Shown here piece after piece: positions 19,863-30,489 of a stretch of 64,000 bases of DNA (the stretch's first letter is position 1; each line of letters starts with the position of its first letter). Source of the DNA: Mycosarcoma maydis (lineage: Eukaryota; Basidiomycota; Ustilaginomycetes; Ustilaginales). The notes beneath the pieces are model-generated. The model worked only from the letters and a program-made list of their open reading frames with translations, was not told the origin of the DNA and did no database searches. Where the stretch lies: contig NC_026482.1 of NCBI RefSeq assembly GCF_000328475.2, forward strand, positions 248,001-312,000, written 5' to 3'. A program made the position numbers and the translations under genes.

Positions 19863-21902
19863 CTATTTGGGCTCTGCGGACGCACCTGCGCGCAGCGACA
19901 TGGTCGCCTTGGCGAGTGGAACAGTGCACGTTGTGATGGAGGATCCATCTTTCTGCAGGCCCAGAACAGGGCTCACCGTATCGGCTTGGCGCTTTTGATG
20001 CGAGATGTGCGCTTGCATCAGAGACGACTTTTGACCCTTGCCTGCAATCCAACCGCGTTCGGAAGCCGCGATGAACAAGTTCGGAAGAGCCATGACCTGG
20101 TGCTTACCACCCTGCTTGACTTCACGCGCCTTGCGCAGATCTTCGTTCCACGCTGGCAGAGAGAGGAACAGGAATCGCGGTGTGAGCCACACGCTTGGAT
20201 CCGGACCAGGAATCTCGATCGAAGTCGGGTTGAGCAGCTTGACTTCGGCTTTGACCTGCTCGGCGTGTTTGTTTGAACGCAAGACGAACGCCGGATCAAC
20301 TTGGTAGAATTGAGCATATGTCTTCATGGTACCTTGGGGCTGGCCTGGTCCTGGACCGAGTTCGATTTGCGTGTCGATGGAAAGCGTACCACGTGACGGA
20401 TGTCCTGAAAGGATCTGTGCAAGCAGAAGTGGCTCAGGCTGAGCAGATCCGTCATTTGAGCCTGGCTCAGAGTAGATGGCGATGAAAAAGTCCTCCTCTT
20501 TCTTGACCTTGGACGCGATCTGCCTGGCTTGCTGTTGAGACATCTTATCCGCACCCTTTTGCGCATCTATGCTCTTGAGCTTGCCCGTACCAAGATCCAG
20601 CGGATGCTCTCGCGTTTGAATGTCTCTCAAAAACTGCTGCGCCGCATTGGCGCCGTCCAGGCTCGAGACGATGTTGCCCTGCGCCGCTGTGATCTCGCGC
20701 CGCGGTCCGAAAGGCTGTAGACCTTGGAAGTCGGTCCTAACACTGGGGATCGGAAGGCGGTCCGCTTCAGCCGCGTCGTTGCTCGCTACAAGCGCTACGC
20801 CTACAGCACCGTTGGTATGGATACTGCTGTAGGGCTGTACGCCGGCTGGGCCACCTTGTGGAAGCGAAATGAGAAGTGTCTGATCACGCCCAGTCTCGAA
20901 TGGTGTCGGTGGAGCAGTGAGACCAAGAACTGAGCTGGCAGGGAACTGGGTTGCAAGACCCTCCATTAGTCCGTGTGGTGAGGTATCAGTGAAAAAGATG
21001 AAAGACACGGCTGCTGCAGGGCTGAGCTGCTCTAGACCTTCGGGTACTTTACCCTCGAGATTCTCGCGACCCCAGATGTCACGCCAATCGCGGCTTCCTC
21101 CGGGCAGAGCACCATTTCCGTCGTCCAACAGGTCGGCTCTGCGTTCAGCACCTTGCTGCCATGAAGGCTTGCGGTCCATCCATCGACCCACAGCCACCTC
21201 TGCTCGCCCCGGGATCGTCGACCTAAAAGGAACAGCGTTGACGCCTGGAAGTAAGGACAATGCGACAGAATACAACCTAGGTGTAGCGATGCGCGGCGAG
21301 CCAGGCTCGATAGCATTGTCTGGGATCAACGACGCCGGAAGCGATGAGGACAGAATTCCTACCCTGGCGATCCTTGAGGCTGCATCGCCGGTCGAGTTGT
21401 CTGCTTTGATCTCCTCTGCTTCAGCCGCGGCGATCTGCGCGGCCGTCATGTCTTTTTGTCTCTCCTTGTTCTGTGGTGTGATGCTACCTGCCGGATCTGG
21501 ACCCCGCAAAATCGACACAGCCTCGCTGAGATACTCGGGCGGCAGATCCTTACTCAAAGCGTATATCAGAACATGGTCATGCTGACCCTTCTTTGACGGC
21601 GCGTTTGCGCAGGGCGCTGGACCGAGCCTCGACGTGAGCGATGTCATGCTTTGCAATGTAGACCGCAAGGCGATCAGTAACCCTTGGGGTGTCTCGGAAA
21701 ACAAGGTCAAAGTCTGCGCCGTCGCGAGAGGCTGCTTGCGCTGTCTTTGATACTGACCAGGTTTGCCGTTCGATCCTGAATCTGAATCTGCCGCTTTGGC
21801 GTAACTTCGCCGCTGTAAGCCATTGTACGTGGATTGGCGAGCGGGTATCCAGGTGAAACTGGCGAGCTTCGTATTAGTTGTCCGTGCAACCGAGGTAAGC
21901 AT
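19863..21902 (-). CDS. FIST-domain-like protein, probably mitochondrial
   Basis: A 679-residue intronless gene with ATG at 21902. The N-terminus (MLTSVARTTNTKLASF, then QRRSYAKAADS) is basic, hydroxylated and free of acidic residues, so a mitochondrial presequence is likely. The middle has a pattern I associate with fungal FIST proteins: LLIALRSTLQSM and HVLIYALSKDLPPEYL early on, VNAVPFRSTIPGRAEVAVGRW near 240, FIFFTDTSPHGLMEGLATQF, then a C-terminal part with YAQFYQVDPAFVLRS and FLFLSLPAWNEDLRKAREV. FIST domains are thought to sense small ligands; no enzyme function is known for this branch. The assignment rests on recalled pattern only, so it is moderate; the gene itself is solid. Confidence 0.8.
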   Translation of the reverse strand: MLTSVARTTNTKLASFTWIPARQSTYNGLQRRSYAKAADSDSGSNGKPGQYQRQRKQPLATAQTLTLFSETPQGLLIALRSTLQSMTSLTSRLGPAPCANAPSKKGQHDHVLIYALSKDLPPEYLSEAVSILRGPDPAGSITPQNKERQKDMTAAQIAAAEAEEIKADNSTGDAASRIARVGILSSSLPASLIPDNAIEPGSPRIATPRLYSVALSLLPGVNAVPFRSTIPGRAEVAVGRWMDRKPSWQQGAERRADLLDDGNGALPGGSRDWRDIWGRENLEGKVPEGLEQLSPAAAVSFIFFTDTSPHGLMEGLATQFPASSVLGLTAPPTPFETGRDQTLLISLPQGGPAGVQPYSSIHTNGAVGVALVASNDAAEADRLPIPSVRTDFQGLQPFGPRREITAAQGNIVSSLDGANAAQQFLRDIQTREHPLDLGTGKLKSIDAQKGADKMSQQQARQIASKVKKEEDFFIAIYSEPGSNDGSAQPEPLLLAQILSGHPSRGTLSIDTQIELGPGPGQPQGTMKTYAQFYQVDPAFVLRSNKHAEQVKAEVKLLNPTSIEIPGPDPSVWLTPRFLFLSLPAWNEDLRKAREVKQGGKHQVMALPNLFIAASERGWIAGKGQKSSLMQAHISHQKRQADTVSPVLGLQKDGSSITTCTVPLAKATMSLRAGASAEPK

Positions 21903-22353
21903 CGTGTATCTGCAGTCTTGGAGGTCCTCTTCGAGATTGCTGGCTGAAAAGCGTTAAGGACAAAGAGGTGGACGAAAGGGTGTAGGCTCGTGGTGCCCTT
22001 TGGGTGTCGAAGTTGATACCAAATACACTTGGGCAGCAGTTTCCCTTCTTGACGAGCTTCAGAAGAAAGTGGAGCAGTCACAGAGTTGATTGGAAATCCT
22101 GACGTTCTTGCTGAGCTCAGCTGCGACGTTGGACCCTTAAAAGCTAAAACGCCTCGACTGGGTAACAAATCTCATCGGGCAGCGGAACCCAAAGCCCGAT
22201 GCATCTGGGTTGCGAAGAAACAGGGTTTCGCACGGACGCGTGCCTGTAACACGTTTGTCAAATCTCTCCACCTTGAAATTGCCATACCCTTTCCTCCATC
22301 CTCCAGACATACGGCGTTTTGGTCTTTCACACACTCCGCAAGTACCCTCAACG
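21903..22353. other. Divergent promoter (FIST-like and EMC8 genes)
   Basis: 451 bases between divergent starts. I see no TATA box and no heptad array; the last 60 bases before EMC8 are pyrimidine-rich. Confidence 0.45.
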
Positions 22354-23051
22354 ATGTCGACTACCGCTTCCGTGAGAGTATCACCGCTTGCTTATAAGAA
22401 GCTAATCCTGCACACAGCAAAGTATCCCACCGCACGTGTACTCGGCTTTCTCGTCGCCGAATCCACCTCTTCGCAAAGCATCGACATTGTTGACTCGATC
22501 CCACTCTCGCATCACTGGACAGCTCTCGCACCAATGGCAGAAGTAGCCCTCGCCCTCGCTTCATCGTATGCCTCGTCAAAAAACCTTGCGATTGTTGGCC
22601 TATACGAAGCACCCGAGCTCATTGCTGAACGAGACCCTTCTGCACAGGCGAGCAAGCTTGCGGAGAAGATCGCCAGTCTCTCGAACAAGGCGGAAGCGCT
22701 ACTCTTGCTGGTCAATAATGCGACGCTGCTCAAGCCTGATCATCACTCTTTGAGCGGCTACTCAGTGGCAGCGACAAGCGGCAAGGGTGAGGCAAAACCG
22801 AAGGCGCTACCTGGATCGGCTGTAGCGTTGCAAGACCCGAGAAAGGCGGCAGAGCTCGAAAGTGCGGTGCGAAACGACAGCACGTGGGACAAGATTGTTG
22901 ATTTTGACGGTGAGTACTGCAAAGACTCGATCAAAAGCGGTAATATGGACTACAATACTAAACTTTGATCTTCTGTCACACTCGATACTACACAGACCAT
23001 CTCGAAGATCCTTCGCTCGACTGGCTGCATAACCCAGCGATCACAGTATAG
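22354..23051 (+). CDS. EMC8: ER membrane protein complex subunit 8/9
   Basis: Two exons, 22354-22909 and 22996-23051 (86-bp intron, GTGAGT donor), give 203 residues. EMC inserts tail-anchored and multi-pass proteins into the ER membrane, and EMC8/9 sits on its cytosolic side. The MPN-like fold is visible as AYKKLILHTAKYPTARVLGFLV, PLSHHWTALAPMAEVALALA and IVGLYEAPEL. As in the family, the JAMM metal-binding residues are absent. Exon 2 encodes DHLEDPSLDWLHNPAI, the highly conserved family terminus (DFDxHLxDxSxDW), which fixes the splice. I use the ATG at 22354 (MSTTASVRVSPLAY); the frame is open for 48 codons upstream but the family starts here. Its stop is 166 bp from that of the convergent aldolase-fusion gene. 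Confidence 0.93.
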
Positions 23052-23217
23052 GCCGCTCCCTCGCACTCTGATCACCCACTCTTTGTACATCTCTGATAAT
23101 CCTGCATGCAACGTCTGCAATGCCCGACGCGCTTCCACGAATCTTGAAACGCACGACTGAGTTCCGAGTTCGATCTCTGGCTGCTTTGATACAAGAGGTG
23201 CACGCTGATACACATAG

Positions 23218-23914
23218 CTACTTGGTGCGGTTCTTAGCAAAAGCGTCCTTGACAGGCATGCCGGCCTTGATGTCGTACATGCACTTTTCGTCTTCGCGTC
23301 TACCCTTTTCAGCCAAGCTGATCACGTCTTCTGCCACGCTCGGCGGTACGATCATGACACCGTCGATATCGGCGAGCACAAAGTCACCTGGACTGACTGT
23401 GACGCTTGGCGTCTTGGGGTTCCTGACTGCATCTTCATGTTTTGCGTCTTGGGTCGATGGATCCGAGATGGTGATGGGCACTTGGAGCTCGGATGGCCTA
23501 GTGAACGGGCTTTGGCCCTGGGTCGAATGGCCTCTTGCAAACACGGCAAAGTTGGCGTCTCTGTGTTCGACAAGATCCCTGCACCTTGCGTCGAGCACAA
23601 CGCCTTTGAGATCAAGTTGCTGCGCTCGCGCTGTCATCAACCCACCCCACACGGCAGATCGCGTCAACGAAGGCGCCGTCACCACCATCACATGCCCCGG
23701 ATACGCCTCGGCCGCATCCACAAAGTGTCGCCCCGGCTTCGGCGCTTCGGTATCCTGCTGCGATACCATCTTGACCGTATACGCCGGCCCACAAATACGC
23801 ACATCTGCCGAAGCAAGATAGCTCGGAGAGTACATCTCAATACCCGGCAAATACCCCCCTTGCTTTACATTGAGCTTTAGCATCGCATCTGACACCTTTC
23901 CAGTCCACATCAGA

Positions 23915-23947
<33 letters not shown>

Positions 23948-25746
23948 AGCAATCAAGTTAGAAAAAAAACATGTCAGCACAATCCTCGCCTCACGCCGGT
24001 GCATCGGAATATGTTTCATTATGCGCATTTGGATGATTGTTGAGCGAGAGCGACTGACGCAGAATCAATGTCGCCAATATGTATACATTTGTCATGATTT
24101 CATATGTAGAGGAGAAGGAATCAGGAAAGGGACTTGCTCACCTCGCAAGTGGACAGCTGCGCAAGCCTTGCCAGCGTCGATGCGGCTTGGTTGTTGACAA
24201 CGCTGACTCCGGACGAAGAGGAAAGCTGCGTGCCCTTGGGAACACACATGATGGGCGCGAGCGTCTTACTTCCTGCAGGAGTCTGGATCGAAGATCCCGA
24301 CGGCTTGGACTCGGTCTTACTGGCAGCACCATCGCCGCGTGGGACAGCCGCAACAGGGACCACCTTACCGGTCACCGTGGCTGGAGCTGCAAAATTCTTG
24401 CTGGAGGCGGCGCTGCCATGGTCGTGGTTGTGGTTGGAATCCTTACTCTTGCTCTTGCTGGGCTGGGCGAGGCCACCGAGAACAAAGCCACCAGCAACAA
24501 TGCCGGCGAGCACAAAGGCACCCGTGCGTTCCTGGTCATTCAAAGGTCGGTTGGTGCTCTTGCGAGAAGAGGATGAGTTGCTAGAAGAAGAGGATGAAGA
24601 TGAGGACGAAGAAGGGTCGATTCCAGTTGCCGAAACGAAAGCACCCTTTGCCTGCTGCGCGACGCTGCTAAAAGCGTCCTTGGCAGCATCTACGCTCTTG
24701 TTGATACTCGAAAGAGCCGATTCGGAGCTGCTGCCGCTCGAACCGGAGAAAGACTCGAGGTCGGCGAGGATCTCGGAGAGGACGCCCTTGCGCTTGTCCT
24801 GCTCGGCGCTATCGGACACAGCATGGTCCGACATGTCTGAGGCATGCGAGATGGCCGAGCTAGCCGAGACGCTGATGGCCTTGGGCACGAAGGGTGACGA
24901 TTCGGTCTGCTGCATGGGCTGACGCAGGTGCGGCGAAGTGTAGGAAGTTACGATAGGGATCTCAGCGCCGGGAACCGGAGGGTCGGGGTAGTAAGGGATC
25001 TGAATGTTGAAGGTCTCTTTAGCGTGAGGCGCCTTCTGAGGAGGCAGACCGGGTGGCGTCGTCTTCTTGGCAGGTTCGTCTTCAGCCTGCCACGGCGATG
25101 CTTTGGCCGTGGTGCCGTCGGCAAGGCCATCGGCAGCTGCGTTGTGAACAGACCCAGCCTCGAGGTTGGCAGGAGTCTCGGACTCCTTCATACTGCCGAG
25201 CGGCTTCTTGCCAGTGCCGACAATGGCGTTGGCAGTCTCATCATCAACAGTGGGACCCTTGAGTCCATCGGAGGTAGGAGCAGGTGGGGTGCCCTTGTTC
25301 GCGGCGGTACCAGACTGCGAGGTTGGCGATGGCGGAGCGGTGCCTTGCTTCTTCTTTGCGTCGTTCTCTGGATTGCGCAGGGAAGCCAGCGTCGACTTTT
25401 TGCGGAGCTGAGGACGAGCGCCGAGAACAGACTCCATGTTGGCGGTGCTTCCGTTGATGAAAGCGTCATGGTCTACGAGGCGCTTGATGAGATCTTCCTT
25501 GCGACCCGTGTAAGCGAGGCCGCGCGACTTGAGCTCTGCTTTAAGCTCGGCCATCTTCTTGGTTTCGTAGGCATCTCGAGTGCTGCTGAGGAGGACAGAT
25601 GAGACGAGGCCTCGCGATTGCTGGAGCAGTTGGTACTGATACGAGAGGACGGCAGCCGAAGTGGCAGCAGCGGCGGATTGAGGACCAGGCGACAGAGGTC
25701 GGAGGACAGGCTCCCTGAGGGTGCGGCTGGCAATTCGTCGCAGCAT
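23218..25746 (-). CDS. Mitochondrial SAP-domain protein joined by splicing to an RraA-type aldolase domain
   Basis: Exon 1 (25746-24142) and exon 2 (23895-23218) join in phase 0 across a 246-bp intron to give 760 residues. The donor is GAG|GTGAGC; the intron has a CTAAC branch site followed by a long CT tract, and the acceptor AAAG is the first AG after it. Residues 1-55 look like a mitochondrial presequence; 62-94 form a SAP motif (MAELKAELKSRGLAYTGRKE), as in yeast Aim34. A Ser/Ala-rich stretch follows, then one membrane helix at about 409-428 (GAFVLAGIVAGGFVLGGLA). Residues from about 520 are an RraA/HMG-aldolase domain: LARLAQLSTCE in exon 1 continues as VSDAMLKLNVKQGGYLPG in exon 2, then GGLMTARAQQLDLKGVVLDA and RCRDL. 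Such enzymes cleave 4-hydroxy-4-methyl-2-oxoglutarate or decarboxylate oxaloacetate. Without splicing, exon 1 ends seven codons later at 24121. An internal ATG at 24249 would give a 261-residue RraA protein of normal size. Confidence 0.82.
23914..23948. repeat. GA/CT microsatellite inside the SAP-RraA intron
   Basis: An almost pure GA run on the + strand, CT on the coding strand. It lies between the branch site and the acceptor of the intron, where it acts as an extended polypyrimidine tract. Confidence 0.85.
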
Positions 25747-26542
25747 TGTTGCAATTCCAGTAAGATCGGACGTGATATGTAGATATAGACTTTCGCTGGG
25801 ATAAGAATGACGACCGCGATGGAGCAGCGACAGGGAGACCGTAGGAAGCCAGCGATCAAAGGGAAGAAAAGGTGGAGGCAGAGACGGAGGCGCTCGGTTG
25901 AACGATGATAACGAGTAGTTTTGGAAGCAAGCTGCACGTTGTGCTGCGACTCGTGACTGTATTCACGATTCGGATTAAGCAGGAGGAACACAAAGGAGAG
26001 ATTTCAAAGTTCCAATTGATTTCGCTCCTCCACTCCGCCTCACTTTCCGGCCGTGTTTACTTGTTTATTTCTGAGTGGCTATTCACGATTTCACGAATCG
26101 TCCCCTCTCTCTAAGATCACAAAAACAAAAGCTTGAACGTGACTGGTGTTCGCTACCTTAACGAATCTCGAGTCCAAATCGTAAGTCCAAAGGGTGAATT
26201 TGAACCGTGAATGGAACTGGCTATTTTTATAAGAGGCGCCGTCACTCCCTATAGTCACACTTTCGCATCCACCTGTCACATGTGTGGGGAGGATGCTATG
26301 CACTTTGACATGTTGTTATATATAATGACCATCTTGATGCATCGCTCGGTCAACATCCGATGTTGAACACACGCAACAGCAGGGAACAAAAACATACACA
26401 CATTCCTGACTGATCGGAGCGTGACAGTAACAGCGATCAATTACGATGAAAAGCATTTGGAATCACCTGGATTTTGGGGAACCGCAGAGGAGGAAGCCTA
26501 ATGTAAGCTTCCATCGTCTACTGCGTCTACCGCGAGGCGAGC
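25747..26542. other. Intergenic, promoter of the SAP-RraA gene
   Basis: 0.8 kb. It contains heptad motifs at 25961-25976 and 26081-26100 (ATTCACGATT, then TTCACGAATCG). No gene is seen. Confidence 0.5.
26081..26100. repeat. Inverted heptad pair
   Basis: ATTCACGATTTCACGAATCG: two heptad units separated by one extra T; member of the same family. Confidence 0.65.
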
Positions 26543-27505
26543 TTAGGAGTTGATGACGGCAGGACAATTTTCGCCTCTTCCTGCAATGTGGACGTTGAAG
26601 TACGTGCCTGTGTGATCATCCAGTTCATAGTGGAAGGGGCTGACCGAATCGATGCAGTTCTGGTTCTCCTGACCGGGACAGGTGACGGCGGTGTTGGAGT
26701 TGGACGGGTTGATCCAGATCTCACCCTGCGAATGCTTGTAGTCGAGCGCTGGAGGTAGACGAGGTACGGGATCATGTCCATTGTTGATGTGTACAAACCC
26801 GGGCAGGTTGGCGTCGACGGCATTGGCAAATGCCTGGTCACCGGTTCTTGGCTGACCAAAGACGATCGACCTGACCGAGTTCGACGGCAACTGCTTCTTG
26901 AGATAGAGCGCATCGAGCAGCGAGATGGCAGCGCCGAGCGAGTGACCGACAGTCAAGACGCGAGAACCGGGATGCGAGGCAAGCGCTGACTTGACCTGTG
27001 CCAGCACAGAGTCGGCTGTACGCAGCCACGTGTCCTGGAAGCCTCCGTGAACCTCGACGTTGCCAAGGTAGGACAGCCGCGAGTTGATCGGGTCTTGTCC
27101 AAAGTCGGCATCGTTGAGGATCGAAGAGAAGGACGACGTGTTGGTGCCCTGATGCGAGACGATGACACCTTGGCTAGGCGAGTAAGCTACAAACACCATG
27201 GGCGTGGATCGACCATCGCCCGCGGTCCAGAGCAGCGTAGCGTCGCCGACTTTGGCTCCCACAGGCTGACCGCAGTAGGCTGCTTGTGCAAGTTGGGCAG
27301 GGAAAGTATATTGCTGATAGTTGGAGAGCGGAGAGGGAGCCGCGGTACTACCGCGCTCGGCGAGACGCTCTGTGTCTCTGGCTTGAATAGATCGTTGCAC
27401 GCCCGCCGGGTAATTGAGAGCATCCACATTGAGAGGCGTAGCCACAATGCTCGATGCTGACAAGGCGGCTGCGGTCACAGCAGAGGCTACTTGGAGGAAT
27501 TTCAT
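26543..27505 (-). CDS. Secreted class-3 (fungal) lipase
   Basis: A 320-residue intronless gene with ATG at 27505. It should hydrolyse triglycerides or related esters outside the cell. The start MKFLQVASAVTAAALSASS is a signal peptide. A propeptide-like segment with dibasic-type sites (QARDTERLAERG) follows, so Kex2-like trimming is possible. The lipase fold shows VIVSHQGTN (oxyanion strand), VEVHGGFQDTW, TVGHSLGAAISL with nucleophile Ser189, VFGQPRTGD, NNGHDPVPRLPP with the Asp, and a terminal His in SPFHYELDDHTGTY. Length and motif order match Rhizomucor/Thermomyces-type lipases. Cysteines near 78 and toward the C-terminus could form disulfides. Confidence 0.95.
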   Translation of the reverse strand: MKFLQVASAVTAAALSASSIVATPLNVDALNYPAGVQRSIQARDTERLAERGSTAAPSPLSNYQQYTFPAQLAQAAYCGQPVGAKVGDATLLWTAGDGRSTPMVFVAYSPSQGVIVSHQGTNTSSFSSILNDADFGQDPINSRLSYLGNVEVHGGFQDTWLRTADSVLAQVKSALASHPGSRVLTVGHSLGAAISLLDALYLKKQLPSNSVRSIVFGQPRTGDQAFANAVDANLPGFVHINNGHDPVPRLPPALDYKHSQGEIWINPSNSNTAVTCPGQENQNCIDSVSPFHYELDDHTGTYFNVHIAGRGENCPAVINS

Positions 27506-29251
27506 CCTGTGAATGCCGAAAGTTGTAGTGAAGGGTGGTTAAGAAGATCAAATCGGAGAGGTTGGCTAAAAAAGGGGGAGACGATCTACGCCTAGCACAC
27601 CTGACAAGTCGATGCTCAGACAAGTGAAAGGCAAGGGGAAGGGGATACCTCTTCATCTTGCCAGTGAGCTTGGACCTGTTCACGATTATATCCATTTCGA
27701 GAGGTGTATGCCCTTCGTGGTCTTAGACGTGCGACGCGGCGCTTTACTTCACCGAGAATCAGGGCAAGGAACCATGCTGAGGCACAAACGTGAGGGCCAA
27801 AATGGGCAACGTTCGGAAGGAAGCGAGGTAAGCGAGCAAGAACCACGTTCAATCACGAATGGATAGCGCTGAACGAATTGCATGTCAAGCGTGTTAGAGG
27901 TGCTTGGTAGCGAGCGCCGCCGCCTCATGGAAGCGACATTCCTGCTGGAAATCTGGGCACGGTGAGGTGCGGAAGGGGCATCTGGAAACGACCTGAGCCT
28001 CAGCCAACTCGCATCGTGTTGGAGCAAGGCATGCAAATCGGAATTTTGTGTTGGCGCTATTCGACGAGACACTCACGACTCACCGAGTGCCCAATTTCAT
28101 TCGTGATTTGTGTAACTTTTTTGTTTGCCGTGTCGTCGCTGCTGAGGGCGAAGCGAGGGTCCAACGTGTACTCGTTACTGTACAGTCGTGAGTACTGTAA
28201 AGATTTCAAAATTGCATAATAACAGGGTCCGCCTGCTCAAAGTACCCTCCTCCGTCGTCGATTCGGCGTAAGTTCACTATGTGACTGATCAGCGTTGAAC
28301 CTCGCATGTCGTCTCTGGTTGTCTATTTGGACCACTTCAAATACATGTCGATCCACGCCACCTCAGCCACCAGGTTGGCTTCTCCAGCGTCCTGTGAGCG
28401 AATGCCACCATCTGACAGCGCCCTCATAGCTGACAACAGACTGGGTCGCTCTCTCACACCTGTGCAACAGCCGAAGCCCTTAAAAAAGGAGAAGCGTTTG
28501 CGGACCATTGCGGACGACGGAAGCCCATCCGCCGCTTGCACTTCGCTTCGAGAGCTGATCAAGCTTCGGCAACACACAACAAGTTTGGTCGAAGTCACCT
28601 CTCTCCTGGCAACAGATGCTTGACTCGATCATGGGGTAGCAAGTGTCGAAGACTCGGAAGAGGAGATTCCGAACGAGCGGAGCTCCTTTTTGATATGCGC
28701 TCAGCTGCGATGTAGGTCGGAAGGCGTCGCTTCGCAAAGGTTTGTTAATACTTCGCTGTGCGGTAGAGTGACAAGTCGTGGACGAGATCAGAGTTGAACG
28801 AATTTGCATGATTCCTGCGTTCGCTAACAGCCAGATTGCCGAGAGCATAGCTTGGACACCATGTCGGGAAGCAACGGTCCGAGCCCGACTTCCGAGCCCA
28901 TGCTCATGACTTGCTGGTCAAGTGCCACGATTTGTCAGGATATGTGTCATACAGGAGAAGCCGCACAGAGCTACCAGGTTGGCTTTGTCAAACTCAGAGC
29001 CGTGCTCAATCACTTCTTCCGATGCCAAATCTGGGCAGTCGTCTCTTCACAAGCAGCGTAACCCTCGCCCCTTTGTTTTTTCCCCTTCTTTCTGAGAACT
29101 TTGGTTAACTGGTTGTATAGTACTATAAGCTTGCAAAGAAATACAAGTACAAATGTGAATGCATGTTATGCGGGGCGAAGACAGAAAAGTCGACGGAATA
29201 TACTCAAGAGCCACATAGTAACAGAGCAACGGAGGTGTACGCGGTGCATCT
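27506..29251. other. Long intergenic region, gene-poor
   Basis: 1.75 kb between two minus-strand genes. Single heptad motifs occur (near 28098). One ATG-started frame at 28306-28623 is listed separately. Another short frame begins ATG at 28860 (67 codons) in a good start context, but nothing supports it further. Confidence 0.45.
28306..28623 (+). CDS. Possible small gene, 105 residues, unknown
   Basis: The frame starts with ATG and its third codon positions lean to G and C as in neighbouring genes. The product has a basic cluster (PKPLKKEKRLRT) and no signal peptide, cysteine pattern or known domain. It lies alone in an otherwise empty region, and the opposite strand is open for 91 codons at the same place, so chance is a serious alternative. 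Confidence 0.22.
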   Translation: MSSLVVYLDHFKYMSIHATSATRLASPASCERMPPSDSALIADNRLGRSLTPVQQPKPLKKEKRLRTIADDGSPSAACTSLRELIKLRQHTTSLVEVTSLLATDA

Positions 29252-30394
29252 TCAGTTCTTGCCTATTCCATCACCAGGCCAGTCGATCACATCGATGCTG
29301 ATCAAGATGGCCACAACTATCAGCACTACAACAAACAGGCTGCTGAGCAGCATCCAGCCACCTTCAGCCCAGGTCAACGGCTCAAATCCGACCGCACCTC
29401 CGTAGCCGCCTATCCCCACGCTGCCTTGCAGCGAATTGTAGCCCAAATGTCGATCCCCGGAGGCGAAATAGCCCGGTTGACCTGCATCATCTTCAGCATC
29501 AGGGTAGAGGAGCTGCTCGCGGTCTTCGTCAAAGGCGCCCAACTCCGTGTGGTAGTCGTCCTCCTCTCCACCGTGGCCAGCGCTGTAGTTTGATTTGTGA
29601 CCAGTAGAGACCTTTGGTGAGCGGAAAAAGTCGAGCGAGTCATCGCGAGAGTCGGCCGGAGGTGTGGCAATAGCGTTTGCCGCTCCTTCCTCGTAGGCAG
29701 GAACAGTGTCGTTGCTCTTCGACTTATTCCAAGGCATCGAATTGGTCCCCATCTGCAATAGCCGGCCGGCACGCGAGATGCTGAAAGAGCTTGATCCTGC
29801 TTGCTGTCTTGACTCGAGATCGATGTCAAATAAAGGTGGATGTCCATTCTGATATTTGTCACTGTCACCACCTTCGTCCCATGCTTTTCCCTTGCCTTTG
29901 CGCATGCTCTGGGAAGACGATGACGGTGTGCACTCAGCCAAAGTGCCTTCGAACGAGACATCAACTTTGCCGTTCGTGAGCTGCGAAAGCGCGAACGCTT
30001 CGGTTGTATCCTTGTCTACACCGAGGACCCGACGGCTGTGTGCTATGCCGCGCCTTGAGCCGGCGCCGGCTGACATTGACATCCTTGGCGACATTGCAGC
30101 TTGCACTGAGCTGTTGGACAGGGCTAAGATTTCGCCCCCATCCTTTCCACCCTGAAAGCTGTTGCTAGCGACTCGCGTGAGGTTGGTCCTGCTGCTGCTC
30201 GGAAAGGCCACACCACTAAGAACCGGTCCGTGTGTCGGGTTTGCGGGCGATCCTTGATCTAGACTAGCATCCGGAGAAGCTGGAATGAACTGTGTGATGG
30301 TAGAGCGAACGCCAGGATTAGGTGAGGTTGCATTTGGACTCGGTGCTCGAGGCAGTATCTTCTGCGGCAGCACTGTTTGCAATGTGATAGCCAT
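29252..30394 (-). CDS. Disordered protein with a C-terminal membrane anchor, unknown function
   Basis: A 380-residue intronless gene. I start it at the ATG at 30394 (MAITLQTVLPQ); further upstream only a TTG is in frame. Residues 1-340 are Ser/Gly/Asn-rich with no clear fold; an acidic, Tyr-containing stretch near 290-320 (DYHTELGAFDEDREQLLYP) could be a sorting or binding motif. Only about 12 residues follow the single hydrophobic helix near the C-terminus (WMLLSSLFVVVLIVVAILISI), so a tail-anchored or type II-like topology facing the cytosol is likely. A TATAAA box lies 90 bp upstream. I recognise no family. Confidence 0.82.
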   Translation of the reverse strand: MAITLQTVLPQKILPRAPSPNATSPNPGVRSTITQFIPASPDASLDQGSPANPTHGPVLSGVAFPSSSRTNLTRVASNSFQGGKDGGEILALSNSSVQAAMSPRMSMSAGAGSRRGIAHSRRVLGVDKDTTEAFALSQLTNGKVDVSFEGTLAECTPSSSSQSMRKGKGKAWDEGGDSDKYQNGHPPLFDIDLESRQQAGSSSFSISRAGRLLQMGTNSMPWNKSKSNDTVPAYEEGAANAIATPPADSRDDSLDFFRSPKVSTGHKSNYSAGHGGEEDDYHTELGAFDEDREQLLYPDAEDDAGQPGYFASGDRHLGYNSLQGSVGIGGYGGAVGFEPLTWAEGGWMLLSSLFVVVLIVVAILISIDVIDWPGDGIGKN

Positions 30395-30483
30395 CGTAGG
30401 CCAACGCTGAGCTTTTTCACCAGAAAAGAGCTGAAACAACTCCTCGATCGTTGATCCGCCTTACGACGCGTCGGATTAAAAGG

Positions 30484-30489
30484 TTTATA
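30484..30489 (-). promoter_or_regulatory. TATA box of the tail-anchored protein gene
   Basis: TATAAA on the minus strand, 90 bp upstream of the ATG at 30394. Confidence 0.55.

Noticed and set aside
24121..25746. A self-contained 541-residue SAP protein ending at 24121
   Set aside because: The last seven codons read through a consensus donor, while splicing restores a complete RraA domain. It remains possible as an unspliced isoform.
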